Positions 45,150 to 56,816 of a stretch of DNA of 64,000 nt are shown here, one piece after another (positions within the stretch are counted from its first letter, which is position 1; every line of letters starts with the position of its first letter). Made by a program: the position numbers and the translations under genes. The notes under the pieces are model-generated. The model saw only the letters and a list, made by a program, of their open reading frames with translations. It was not told the origin of the DNA and did no database searches. The stretch is from Collybiopsis luxurians FD-317 M1 (Eukaryota > Basidiomycota > Agaricomycetes > Agaricales > Omphalotaceae), in contig KN834764.1 of the NCBI GenBank assembly GCA_000827265.1, positions 664,837 through 728,836 on the forward strand, written 5' to 3'.

Positions 45150-45709
45150 TGAAGAGAAAGGCGGAGTTTTATTTTATTTTTTTTGCGGGGCTTTGGGTAT
45201 TTTCATGTAGCATTATCGGGTAGAATTCTGAATGGACTTTTGAATCTCTAATGAAAGGCTCTTTCTTAATGCAAACCTTGAAAACGAGCGCCACCCCAGT
45301 AGGCAAGTATTTCCCCCTTCATTATCTTTAAACGCCTCTATCTTATCAATTAATCATCTACATACTATCTGTTGCTTACATCTTGACAATTTGATTGTAA
45401 TCGTCCTTCGAGGATTGCCACTATGTACAGGATTCAAATTTTAGTAGCGATCAGGGTTGATTTTGTCATCATCTCGTTAAGCTTGGAAGCAAGGGGATAT
45501 TGGACATGGTCAGCAATAGCTTTCCGACCTTAGGTCTAGTAGCTTCTGGTGAGCTCCTGGTAGAAAGCTAGCCGCGAAGAGCTTCAAGTTGCATATATGA
45601 TATAATTGCAGTTTCCGTTCAACAAGAACGTGTACCAGTATCAAAAAAAGTGACGTAGACTCTGACGTCCACCCAGTGCTGCGCACTCTCATTTTCAGCT
45701 ATCTAATTA
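45150..45709. other. DyP 3' flank, no gene
   Basis: AT-rich, no supported coding region. Confidence 0.4.
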
Positions 45710-45890
45710 CAGCTATTTAATTATTTGTAGCATTGTTTTCAACAAACGCACCTTGATGATCGTGTTTACTGCCAAACAACCATACTATTCGTTGCTCCAC
45801 CGATGCCGGGACAACTGTACATTCTCGTTTGGTGTTGTAATCGGTAAGGCGCGTTTTTCGAAAACAATACTAGAAATAATTAAATAGCTG
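45710..45890. mobile_element. CAGCTATTT-ended MITE (181 bp)
   Basis: The left end CAGCTATTTAATTATTTGTA and the right end, reading CAGCTATTTAATTATTTCTA as reverse complement, form long inverted repeats that extend through TTGTTTTC to AACGC. TTA precedes the element (45707-45709) and follows it (45891-45893), a target duplication typical of PIF/Harbinger-like elements. Non-coding. Confidence 0.75.
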
Positions 45891-45893
45891 TTA

Positions 45894-46100
45894 CAGCTCG
45901 TCAAGAAAACCTAGGCTAATTTAGAAAAATGGCATATATTGGCCAACTTCGTGGCTGACGATAGCCGACAACCGGACTCATTCAAAGTTTGAGCCGGCTG
46001 TCAGCCGAGCTCCAAGAGGCCCCAACCTTCTCATAATTCCTATAGAGTTGCAGCGAGCCATACATTGGCAAAAATTGGCCTAGGTTTTCTTGACGAGCTG
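45894..46100. mobile_element. CAGCTCGTC-ended MITE (207 bp)
   Basis: Perfect 23-bp inverted ends, CAGCTCGTCAAGAAAACCTA plus GGC at the left and its exact reverse complement at the right. TA lies on both sides (45892-45893 and 46101-46102), fitting a Tc1/mariner-like element. It directly abuts the preceding MITE, sharing its flank. The internal sequence (ATTGGCC near both ends) has no coding capacity. Confidence 0.85.
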
Positions 46101-46630
46101 TAAATGAAGTTATTTCTCTGTAGTCCGCTTACAACGTGGGCGTGGTGTGTCTATTTACGAATACAGAAACTTTACATGTACTTGTATTGAACTGAAGGCA
46201 AATTGAAACAAAGTAAAAAATTGAAATGTGTTCTCAAAATCAACCTCAGGATGTAGTAGGTGCGACTGTTACTAGCACTTGGCACCTGCTGTTGGTAGTG
46301 GGCCAATGCTAACTTTAATGTGGGGCGGTACTCGTGCCTTTTCGGTAATGTTGGAACAAATTATTTAAATACAATCTTGGCTGTGTAAAATGAGATGGAA
46401 TTAACTAAGATTGTATAAATTGTATAGATTATGTGAGAGTTAGACCAATTTAAAATTGTCAAAGGATGGACTTGGTATTTCATTTAGTTTTATGCACTCG
46501 TAAGTGAGGCTGTTCCTTAAAATTGGGAGCCTGTCGAGTCAGACTCTCTTGAACTTGGACCCCCATCTTTGTGATTACCTTCTACACCTCCTCCGAGCAA
46601 GCATCTTGAAAACTCACCTAGATTTGCATA
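46101..46630. other. Intergenic, no gene recognised
   Basis: AT-rich sequence between the MITEs and the NLR-like leader exon. Nothing supported. Confidence 0.35.
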
Positions 46631-46635
46631 TCGTT

Positions 46636-46763
46636 ATGGCTGTACCAAATATTGAATCATTCTCAACTGGACCTGGTAGCTTCCAGGCTGCACACAACTT
46701 TCAGGTGGTCGGGTCCAATTTTACAAGTATTGGTGGAAATCAGATCAATTATTATGGTCCAAG
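46636..46763 (+). pseudogene. Exon resembling the N-terminal leader of mushroom NLR-like proteins
   Basis: ATGGCTGTACCAAATATTG opens a frame containing SFQAAHNFQVVGSNFTSIGG and NQINYYGP, then a GTGAGT donor at 46764. The pattern (hydrophobic NF/SxF, then N-x-x-N-Y-Y-G) is what precedes NB-ARC or NACHT domains in many Agaricomycete proteins. The NB-ARC/TPR gene at 28.35 kb has a related short stretch. No P-loop follows in the next 1 kb, so this looks like a gene start left behind. Confidence 0.4.
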
Positions 46764-47442
46764 TGAGTAGGGTGAAGTTACTTTCATGATTTCATTGACA
46801 TGCACAGCGCAGGAGTGAGATAATATAGACTCCTTGAAGAAACTGAAGGAAAATGCCATCTTCTGCAGGTTGAATACTATGTTATACGTCCATTGCATCT
46901 GTTCATTCGGGAAATGGAGACCTATTATGTTGTGGGTTCCCGCCAAGAAGGAACCCCGGGGGAAAGGGTCGATATTGTGCGGAAGTTTAATCAGGAAAAG
47001 GATCGAGATGCATTTGAATCCTGCCTGAAAGATTTGCGGTGAGCATCTGTATTTGAGCTCCATGTACTGTGTAATCACAGGCTTTGGCATTAAGCTGGGC
47101 ACCATTTAGCATGCAACCACTTTGGAGACTTAATATTGCCGGATCCCCTTGCTTGGCTGTATTCTCTGCATGTGAGGTCTCATTAGTAGCATCTGGTGAA
47201 GGTGTAATTGGGTCCTAACATGCAGTTAATGGCAGCTGTTTTCACACTGCAAGAAATACTTAAAAGAAAACACCCCTCTCACGCGGTGCAACAAGCTGTG
47301 GTAGGTGTTGTTCCATTGATTATATTATGTACAAATGTTTAAAAAGCGAAGTATTTGAAGGTTGTGGTAAGATCCAGATGCATACTGCACCATCAACAGA
47401 GAGACATATACTCATGTACAGATTGATAGGCATTTTTTCTAG

Positions 47443-47606
47443 GAGCTAACAAAGTGTATCCTGGGGAGTGGGACAGTTACCGGCTTTGGGCAGGAAAGGG
47501 AAAATACAAGAATTTGAGACTCTTTGACCAGGATGGCAATTTTGTGATAGATCCAGAACATCTAAAATCATTGGGATTACTTTATGAAGAGTTTAAGGAA
47601 TTCAAG
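47443..47606 (+). pseudogene. Isolated exon-like segment of unknown family
   Basis: Between an acceptor (TTTTTTCTAG) and a donor-like CAAG/GTTTG, an open frame reads ANKVYPGEWDSYRLWAGKGK then YKNLRLFDQDGNFVIDPEHL. It is compact and protein-like, but I do not recognise the family. Flanking sequence on both sides (46.8-47.4 and 47.6-48.0 kb) has no coding signal. Confidence 0.3.
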
Positions 47607-48029
47607 GTTTGAAGTCAATTTTTACTTTGGGCATGGGCTAAGAAATATAGCAACATGGAGATGTGAATTTCTATCAGAAAGCAAGAGGATATCAAACAAA
47701 AATGCTTCATAATCAGTATGGTGGGTGTATCTTATATATTAAGTGGAAGGGACTACTAATAGTAATAACACATCAAAAGGCAGATATGGATTGAATCATC
47801 TGACAATGATAAATATTACATTTGAAGAAGAGGTAAATTGCACTAGTACATAGGCAGTTGTAGATACAATTCTGATCTAAACTCTATAGGTTGTAAGTAA
47901 CTGTGTGTCATATTTAGCAATCGAGGTTAGGTAACTGAATCAAAATTCCCCTTTTCACCAGGCTGTTAGTTTCCATTGTCTACATTATTAATCCAAAATC
48001 CACTGATTAGATCAATATTTTCTTTTCTT

Positions 48030-49190
48030 TTAGAATGTGAGCTCTTTATCCCCTGTGTTCTCTAGTCTACCAAATGTATTGGGGTTTCCTTTACCCCAGT
48101 GGGTAAGTTCTTTATATATTATGCTCCCTGAAATTTATGTCCACTCGCCCTTCTTATAGTGGGTGAGTTCTTCATCTCACTAGGTAGTCGGGTGCAACAA
48201 GGTGCATCACATGAAAAACCATAACATTAGCCTGTAAATCTTGAAAATGCATCCAAAAATCAGTATACTGTAGCATTTTGAGCACTTCGTAAGGGGTGGG
48301 ACAGTGGGACAAATCATACGAAATTTATTTTTCGTAAGCACCTGTTGGACGCCGGGACATGAAGGAATTTACGAAATTTAATTACTATAAAAGGCTAAGC
48401 GCCCACGGGCGCCTGGGAAAAATTTCGTAAGAGCTTAATTGGACACCGGACAGGGTGGGACATTTCGTTTCGTAAGATGCCCTGCGGACACAGGACATAC
48501 GAAGTGCTTAAAATGGGACAGTAGTCAAAAATTGAAAAAATGGCCACAAGAATCTCTGTGGAGGGGTCCTTTCAGAACCTTGCAGGCCATATTTATGAAA
48601 TTCAAGGAATACAAATTTGTGATATTTTCAGTCCGGCGTGTGATGTACCTGGTTATGCCTGAACTCTCTTCATATGTCTGGAGGTCAGCATTTGCTCACT
48701 GCTCTGAAATTGCACCCCACTGTAGTGGGTGAGTTCTTTATCTCTCATGTTTCTGGAAATCTAGTTTGCTAACTGCATGGAATTATACCTTCCTATAGCA
48801 GGTGACTTCTTCATTCTTCATGTCTTAAGAAATTGAAGTCTGCTCACTGCATTAAATTTTCCCTTTGCTATAGTGGGCAAGTTCCTCTTCTTGATATTTC
48901 ATGTCTCTGGAAATTAATATCCAATTACTGCATTCAATGAAATATCTCTTTCCCATAGTAGGGTGTGAGTTCTTTGTCTCTCCTGTTTTTATAAGTGTCC
49001 ACTCACTGCATGATCGGAACTTTCATTTTCCATAGTGGGTGAGAAGTTCTTTATATTTTGTGTCCCTGGAAGTTAACACTTTCCAACTGCATTGGACTTT
49101 AATCTTCCCCAGGATGTAAGTTTTCACTTCATATTCCTATCTACTGGCTGCATTGATACATTTTTTCCCCTAGGATGTAAGATTTACATC
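48030..49190 (+). repeat. Degenerate ~78-bp tandem repeats with splice-like modules
   Basis: About nine diverged units occur at roughly 48098, 48158, 48725, 48797, 48871, 48956, 49035, 49112 and 49170. Each has CCTATAGTGGGTGAGTTCTT-like sequence (an acceptor-like TATAG, 2-4 bases, then a donor-like GTGAGT or GTAAGT), TCTCATGTTTCTGGAAAT, and CTCACTGCATT before the next pyrimidine tract. A MITE (48268-48521) interrupts the array. No continuous protein frame was found. Confidence 0.6.
48268..48521. mobile_element. CTGTA-ended MITE, copy A (254 bp)
   Basis: The left end is CTGTAGCATTTTGAGCACTT and the right end, as reverse complement, CTGTCCCATTTTAAGCACTT. Both are followed by CGTA. TA flanks both sides (48266-48267 and 48522-48523), as for Tc1/mariner-type elements. 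A central GC hairpin (GCGCCCACGGGCGC) is shared in kind with copy B at 56817. Confidence 0.8.
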
Positions 49191-49299
49191 GACCCAGTCT
49201 CTACTTTGAGCCTTAAACTTCAAGTTCAAATGCTCCAGTCTCCAGAGGCCGTGTCGGAGCCAGATTTCAGCGAGGGGCTGGAGCCTGGGTTGGTTTGAA

Positions 49300-51825
49300 T
49301 TTAATACTAGTGAGCGGAGATTTCGTTTTTTTTGAGCACTTGAATTACATAAAGGGAAGGGGAGGGGTTTGATCAAGGCTCATGTATGATTTGTAGTTTT
49401 ATTTTTTGGTTTAACCGGACTCTGGACTCTGGTGACTGAACGGAATCTGGATGTGATACAAAATTTTTAACCCTTCTTGGTCCAGTATTTGACTACTAGG
49501 GATATTGCAAAAGTAGCTTGATTCCCTTACTACTGCTCTACCCTTGGCAACGGGCATAGAAGTCTTGACCGGAACTCGAACTGCCAATTACCGAGTTACT
49601 TATTATCTGTTTATCATAGTTTATGTATGTATTTACTTTTATGAAAAGAATCTTTTTGCGAATACTTACCGGAGGCTTAGCGATGTGAATATACTAATAA
49701 CTCATAACTCGTAACTCGTAACTCATTAACAAGTACCAAACATGTACATAAAACCAGTCAGGTTCGTCGAATCTCGATGATGGGTCTGGGTTTGGACCGT
49801 CACGGTCTGGTAAGTAAGTAGTCTGTACTCATTGGTACGTACAGTAGTACGAGTAGTGATGGTTATGCCTCAGCTGCTCCGATTCGGAGTCCATGCTGGA
49901 ATCTGGATCGTTGCACATTGCGGCAGGCGGGCGGAGGGGGGGAGGGGTGGTTATAATAATATACATAATAAGCGTTTCGATGGCCATACTGAATGCCGAT
50001 GCGAGGTGGAATGAATTGAAAAACTCCGAGTTGGAGTTGCTATCTTCTCGGTGGGGGCTGTGAATCGTGATTAGGGAGAGTATGTATACGTAGTACATAT
50101 TAGAGTCTACATCGTTACTACGAATACTTGACATGAAGGTCACTTATGCTTGGGTTGATAAGTACCCTGACTTGGAGTACTTACTTGCGGTGAAGCCTGA
50201 AAGTGGTTCGGGGACTGGGACTGTTCCTGTCGGGATACGTATGTACTACTAAGAAGTATGTACTTGGTATCAACTTACATTTGAATGAGGTGAGGTTTGA
50301 GTAGTAAGAAAAAAAAAGGCGGCGGGGTTGCTTTCTGATAAGGATTGAACGTGTAAGTATCGTATATGTACTCCGGGTCTGTACGCGTCAGTGATATATC
50401 GATATCGGTATCGAAGACCTAGGTAAATAAAGTAAAGTAAGTGATGAACTGAGGAGTGAGGAGTGAGGACTGGGGTGTGGACGACGGGCTCAGGATGATT
50501 GGCCGTTGCGTTGCGAGATGCGTCGGATTTTCGGAACGATGTACTTACTTTAGTTAGTAGACGTACCCCTACAAGTTTTTGATGTTATTTTTGGCAGTCT
50601 CTAGGAGATGATGGATCGATAGATGGATAGATACTAAGATAATGAGTACTGTATAGTTGATGTTGGCGCTGGAATGACTTCGGAGGTCTTTCGGATTTCG
50701 GACGTTCGGACAATGTAGACATGCTGCATCATGATATACTTACCCTAAGTATTATACATGTTCGTGACTTGCTATTGTGTATCGTACCTGCGTAAGAGCG
50801 TATCTATGCGTGTATGTACATAATCAAGTTTGGTTCCTGGAGATAGACATCCGGGAAGGGATTGAACTACGTATATAGAGGACATTCATGTTTGAATTTT
50901 TAGTTATTTTACCCTCTATTTTTACCTCGTGTTTACTTGAGTAAGTAGTTGACTTGCAGGGTTCGGGCCCTTGTACGTATGCATGTAAGTATATCGGATC
51001 CAAGTTGCAGTGTAGTATGTATGTATGTAACTTATCAAGATTCAATACGCGTCAATGCACGTCGTTGTACATGTTGCACTAGCGGAACGTATGCGCTTAG
51101 TTGCTGTACACTGGAGTCGGAAATATCGGGTTAAAAGGATTCGTAGTGTAGACCCGAATCACCGATAGGTGTAGGTGTAGGTGTAGGGCGCGATGAAGAA
51201 GACCTGGTTTCGGATTCGGAATTTTCGGTGAAGGATCCGGATACTAACATGGTGCTATGTACCGTAACCGCAGGGACAAAAACAAAACGACATACGCGCT
51301 GGGACGCAGTCTGCTCCTAAGCCTGTGAACCCTGTGAAGATCCTTCCCAAAGTTGAAACCGAGGCGAAAGTGCCCGAGATATGGGTTGGGTTGGGTTGGG
51401 CTGGTTTTCGCGGGTCAATTCGGGAATCGGGATGGTTTTTCACGGAGATTTTGGATTGACGTGGCGCAGTGAGAATTAAGCTAATTTCGCGAGATGAAGG
51501 AAGGAAGGAAAGGAAAGTGTGGTGTGTGCGTGGGCACACGACCTTTACACACGATCCGGGGTATCGTTGACGCGACGCAAGGAACTTGGGGATGGATTAT
51601 TTTTTGAGCTCTAGATGGGTAGTAGTACTAGTACTTGTTGGGACGTTTCCGCTTTCCCGACGCGTCAAAGGACGACGGAGGATATGGAAGGAGCTCCGAA
51701 TATCCCGATGTTGTGATTTATTTTCGCACGGATGCGCTCCTCTCGTGTTTCCATTTTGAGCTGACGAAGAAGATCAGCTGGACTCGTCATCTGATTTAGG
51801 TTTACTGGATCGAGTTAAAAGGCCC
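49300..51825. other. Long intergenic region rich in GTAC/TACTTACT and short repeats
   Basis: It shows many short AAGTAAGTA/TACTTACTT words, (GTAT)n near 51017, GTGTAG repeats near 51170-51186, and CG-rich host-like composition. No supported gene. The right end is the upstream region of the mitochondrial carrier gene, with TTATAATA at 51826-51833 as a weak TATA-like element. Confidence 0.4.
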
Positions 51826-52004
51826 TTATAATAGCCTCGATGACAATGACAACACAAGAATTACACCTTTTGCTTCGTCTTCACTTTGAGGTAATCCTTT
51901 TTTTCCTTCCTTTTCTAGTTGATACTCATTGTTGGTAGGACTAGGACTAGATTCTCATAGACCGACTGTATATTCTATATACCTATAGACCCCCCAAGTC
52001 CGCC

Positions 52005-54072
52005 ATGTCCAAATCCGGTTCAGCAGCTCCTCCGTTACCTGTCCCGACTCCTCCCAGCCCATCCCTCGCTGTTCCGAAAAAGAAACCATATCCTTTCTGG
52101 CTTGGGGGTGTAGCTGCCACTATTGCTGCCAGTATCACTCAGTAAGTCTCTCAACGGTTTCCTTGACTCGTTTACCAACTCGTTTCCTTTGACAGCCCCC
52201 TCGATCTAACCAAAGTCCGCCTCCAAGCCTCTGGTGACAAACGCATGATTGCTAGTTTGAAGAAGACGGTATCTACTGCTGGTGTAAGGGGTTTATTCGA
52301 TGGTCAGTCTTCTCCGTGTACCCCATACCCCGTACCCCGTACCCCGTACCATATCCCCATTCCTTCCTCCCCCCGTGCTGTTCATATTAGCTTCCCCTTC
52401 CCGCTCCCCGCGTTACCCTAAAAGCACTCCATTCTTACCACGCCCTTTCTTCTTCTCCCATTCACTGCACAGGTATATCCGGAACATGGATGCGTCAAAT
52501 GTCATACTCCATGTGTCGTTTCTGGGCATACGAAGAATCCAAAAAGTTCCTCGGAGCAAACACCAAAGACGCTCCCGCTTGGAAGTTGGGTCTCGCAGGG
52601 AGTATGGCTGGTGGTATTGCTGGGTTTGTTGGGAATCCTGGAGGTGAGTCGTGCTCCCCTTGAACTGGGGATGTTCCTCCTCTCTATCATCGGTCGTTTG
52701 GTAACCCTCTTCTCTCTTTGATTAGAAATCGTCATGGTCCGATTACAAGGCGACTTTGCTAAACCCCCAGAAAAGCGGTTCAATTACAAGCATTGTTTTG
52801 ATGCCTTGTTCAGGGTTAGTGGTCGAGTCTACCTACTACTTGATGATGACCTCTTAATTCCTCATGTTCATGTCATTATCCTCGCTTAGATGGTCCGAGA
52901 AGAAGGCCCTTCCTCCCTCGCACGCGGTGTCGGTCCGAATGTGTTCAGAGCGATATTGATGAATGCCAGTCAGTTGGCTTCGTGAGTGTCACTTCTTTTT
53001 CTTCTTCTTCTCCCTTTTCTTCTTCCTCTTCTTCTTCTCTGTTTGATTGCGTGGGTCGTGGATCGGTGGACGGAGGAGATGGATGGATAGGCGGGAAGAG
53101 CGTACACGGTACACGCCGCCGATGTTGGTGTTTTGATAGGCAACGCACGGGTGTGTGCGCGATAAGCAGGCGCTGGGAATTTCCATCTGTTCATCCTTCT
53201 GCCTATCAATTTCTCATTTTATCACATTCCTCTCTCTTTTCCTTCTCTTCCACGTTTGTCTGTCTGTCGTGTTTTACTCACCGGCCCATGACAGATACGA
53301 CTTTTTCAAAGCCGAACTCCTTAAGACGTCCTATTTCGAAGATAACATTGCGTGTCATTTCACGGCTAGTTTCGCTGCTGTATGTTTTTGTGTTTCTTCT
53401 TCTTCTCCCTTGTGGAAGTTCCACGCGGATTTTGGCGCGTATCCGATATCCGATGCGCATTCGATATCCAATGTCCGAAATCCGAAATCCGATTACTGAT
53501 TTTGCACTCGTTGGTCTTGGTTTTTCACAGGGTACGGTAGCGACGACGGTATGTTCACCGGCGGACGTGTTGAAGTCGAGGATTATGAATGCGAGTGGAC
53601 CGGGATCGTCTTCTACGATTGGTGCGATTCGGTGAGTGCGAGGGTTTCTTATTGGGAGTGGGGTTGTTTTGCTTATGGTTATGGCTTGTTTCCGTTCCCT
53701 TTTCGTCTCTCTCTGGTTGTTTGCTTTTTGCTTCCTCCTGCCGTGGTTACTCGAAACGTTATGCCACGGCGGCGACCACGACCTGGACCATGATCACGAC
53801 TGCGACTGCGATTGCCCCCGATGACACGACGCGACGCAACCACAACCTCAACCTCAACTCTACCCTTACTCAAACTCGGACCTTACCCTACCCTACTCGA
53901 ACCGCAAACCTCCAGAACGGCGATCGCGAACGAAGGCCCAACATTCATGTTCAAAGGCTGGGTCCCCGCCTGGATGCGTCTCCAGCCTACGACGATATTG
54001 ATCTTTTTGACGCTTGAGCAGTTGAAGAATGGGGTGGATTTGATGAGGGGGAAGGGGTGGGATTATTTGTGA
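52005..54072 (+). CDS. Mitochondrial carrier (SLC25), dicarboxylate-carrier-like (312 aa)
   Basis: Eight exons, phases consistent: 52005-52141, 52196-52302, 52473-52643, 52726-52814, 52890-52981, 53295-53379, 53531-53631 and 53916-54072. It has three carrier repeats with signatures HPLDLTKVRLQ, NPGEIVMVRLQGD and SPADVLKSRIMNA (P-x-D/E-x-x-K/R; the second has G-E and V). The odd-helix partners are FWLGGVAATIAASITH, LAGSMAGGIAGFVGN and FTASFAAGTVATTV. FKGWVPAWMRLQPTTILIFL closes the third repeat. It should lie in the inner mitochondrial membrane and exchange dicarboxylates such as malate or succinate for phosphate. The subfamily follows the DIC1-like MVRLQ...KRFNYKH and GVGPN patterns. The N-terminal 30 residues are Pro/Ser-rich. 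Confidence 0.9.
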
Positions 54073-54920
54073 GGGATGAGGGATCCCGAGTGAGGGTGAG
54101 GGTGGGGTATTTATTCGTTTAAACACAAGCGAGAGGGGAAGGAAAGGGTGTTATGAATGTATGTATGTATGTATAATAGGGAAGGGGAAGGAGAAGGGGG
54201 ACAGCGGGTAAGCGGGTCGGTGCGGAGATAACGAGGGGGGGAGGTACCCCCGCGGGAGGACCCACAGGAGGGAGGGGAGGGGTACGGGGTAGGTGCTGTC
54301 AAGGTTAAGGTATTGAATGCTTGGGCGGACGTAACGATGACTTTTTTTTCACGATTGCATACCATTTTGCTATTTGGTCTAGTGAGGGCACGGCAGGGAA
54401 GGGAAGGAAAGGGAAGGAGGTCAAACTGAACGGTTTATCGCTGTAGGATGGTGGTTGCTTTTTTGCATGTTGTGTATGTACATATTCATACGTTGTTTGT
54501 AGTGTAACGTTTACCGGCGGATTCTTTTTTTTTTTCCTTATTATATCGCGGTTGTATATAGAAAGCTTGTACATGCTATTAGTTGTAATAAGCTTTTTTT
54601 TTCTTTATTTCGTTTGATTTTGGTGTTGTACTACCGCTTGGGGTATGCCCTTGGACGTGGTGAGTCGGACTCTTATGCGGTCGTTGGTTGATGTCTTGGA
54701 TGTTAGGTCTTAGCCGATACTGAATAAGTTATGCTCGTTCCATTCCATTCTGTTCCATTGAAATACTCATTCATGCTGTAACTCGACGGCGCTGGGGGAG
54801 GGGTTAAAAGGAATGAAATGAGAGGTGTCTCGTTTCGTTTCGTGTTGTCCAAGTCCGAGTCGGTATGGTTTTACTTTCGAAGTATGGGCATAAACCCGAG
54901 GGAGACCGGAATAAACACAT
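54073..54920. other. Carrier gene 3' flank, G-rich then AT-rich
   Basis: A GTAT repeat at about 54155-54172 and G-rich runs. No gene supported. Confidence 0.4.
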
Positions 54921-55017
54921 GGTGAGATGGCCGAGTGGTCTAAGGCGCTAGATTTAGGTATTTCAAAAATCTAAACTCTAGTCATTCGTGGCGTGAGTTC
55001 GAATCCCACTCTCATCA
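54921..55017 (+). tRNA. tRNA-Leu (anticodon UAG) with intron
   Basis: The acceptor stem GGTGAGA pairs with TCTCATC (one G-U), discriminator A at 55017. The A box is TGGCCGAGTGG and the B box AGTTCGAATCC. The anticodon stem CTAGA/TCTAG encloses TT-TAG-G, with a 17-nt intron at 54959-54975 after position 37. The intron holds CTAAA, which can pair with the anticodon region as in other pre-tRNAs. An extra arm precedes the T arm, as for class II tRNAs. The T stem has one A-C mismatch. A T-run at about 55037 is the polymerase III terminator. Confidence 0.9.
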
Positions 55018-56013
55018 ATGATAGCAACCGCAACTGCTTTTTTTTTCTCTTCATTTTGCTATTGCCGTTGCTGTCGTTCATAGTTTGAGGTTATTTTGGA
55101 CACATGAATACTTGACTATGTGTATAAGTATAGGTAATATGTGTTCACCTACCTTGGCCTGGGTTGGTATTATTTTCGTTTGGTTACAGCGGGCTTATGG
55201 TGTTAGGAACGATAAACACCAAGGAAATATGCATGCGCAGCGACAGCCTGGGCAGCTCCGCCTGAAGCTGAAGGTCCAGGAGAAATGCATTGAGAGCGGC
55301 AGTAGCGCCACTTATGTGCGTAAAGGTCGGAAGTGAACTACTAACGGCACTGCATCATAATTGGGTTACTCAGTAATATCTCAGTGCGATGAGATATTGC
55401 GTATGCGGATGACTAGCTTCTTCCGTGTCCTAGGCTCATTCAGTCGAGATCTAGTAAGGCAAGAGGTGTTCGGTCTTGCCAAGTAAGAATGTTCGCGTTA
55501 AGGACCAAGGTTCTTTCAGTGCTTATTGCTCTTTTTTTGTGTCTTGTGAGCCAATTTTTAAATTTCAAGCAACCTCACATCTCTTTCTGCTCAGGGCCCT
55601 ACTTTCGGTTTTATTTTTCCAGCATTCCTTTTTTTTTTCTACAGACTTTTGGCAAATGTAGCATGTTACATTGGACTTGTTGATATTCAGATCTTTTTTT
55701 TTTATTCTCAATAGTTATTTGTTAATGGACCTTGGAGCAAACATCACTCCTCACTTTTTGGACACTGTGTTTTATGAAAGACAATTTTTCTTCTTGATTT
55801 TTTGTACTTGAACAGCAGACATTGACTTTTTCAGTGTGGTAAGCAATGTACATATTACATAGTACTTGTAACCAGCCTCATTGAGAGCATTAAATGGGGT
55901 TAACAAGTCTGAGCTGTTAATAACTACATTGCCCATGTCAGCCACTGGAATTAATCAGATAGGAAAATCTGTTTCAAACTCCCAGAAACTAGACCTCAAA
56001 GTCATTTACACTG
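55018..56013. other. No gene; transition to TE-rich sequence
   Basis: CG-containing to about 55.5 kb and then AT-rich and CpG-poor. Short frames only (for example 55085-55336). Confidence 0.4.
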
Positions 56014-56357
56014 TGTTACGAAATTGCTTTTCTATTTTTTCATTTTGTTTATTTGCTGTTGTTTTAGCTCATTACGATTGACTGATCAGATCATTTATTA
56101 AGTACAACAGGTTTACAATAAGATAGATGTATGTTCTTTGATTGGAGATTGTTTCATTCTATCTATAATACTTACAATGTTTGGTTATTGTTTTACTTTC
56201 ACAATTGAACTTAAGATTATTATTATTTCTCATAGTATAAATACTTGTTGTTTCAGTAATATAGTCTTTAGCTTCAATCTTGTCTTTTCTCCTGTACTCT
56301 TGTATTCTCAATAAACTTGTTTCTTGATTCCTGACACGATGTCTAGTGACTTCAACA
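56014..56357 (+). repeat. Candidate 5' LTR of the gypsy element
   Basis: It starts TGTTACGAAATTG and ends GACTTCAACA, with a TATAAATA at 56236-56243 and AATAAA at 56310-56315. GTTATATCAAGGGCC, a primer-binding-site-like sequence, follows. No second copy was found downstream, so the limits are tentative. Confidence 0.35.
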
Positions 56358-56816
56358 GTTATATCAAGGGCCTTTACTGCTATATCTCAATAGTTGAGTT
56401 TACAGTCACTGACAGAAGATTGAAGCTTGCTTTACACCAATTGTCGCAAAGCTCTTACACACAGTGTACTGACCCATCATTATAACTCTGAATTGCATAC
56501 CTACTTGTCATTGTATTTGAACCTTGATCTTGCTGACCCAGCCTGAAACATTTCACAAGGTGCTGGTGTTCCAGGCATAACCTAGGCAGATGAACCCACA
56601 GTAGGGTCAACCAAGACTCCTGATTGCTTTCCAAAGATTGCTGTACTGTTCTACAGTGAGGTTCTGTGGAATCAAGAAGACCAATACTGGTATTATGTAA
56701 GCACCTAACCTTTTCTTACCTACATTTTCTCTACATTGCCCTTGAGTGAAGGGTGGTGTGCACTTGGATTCTATTTTCTTTCCCTTTTCAACACACTATC
56801 TCCAGCTAGCAAAGTA

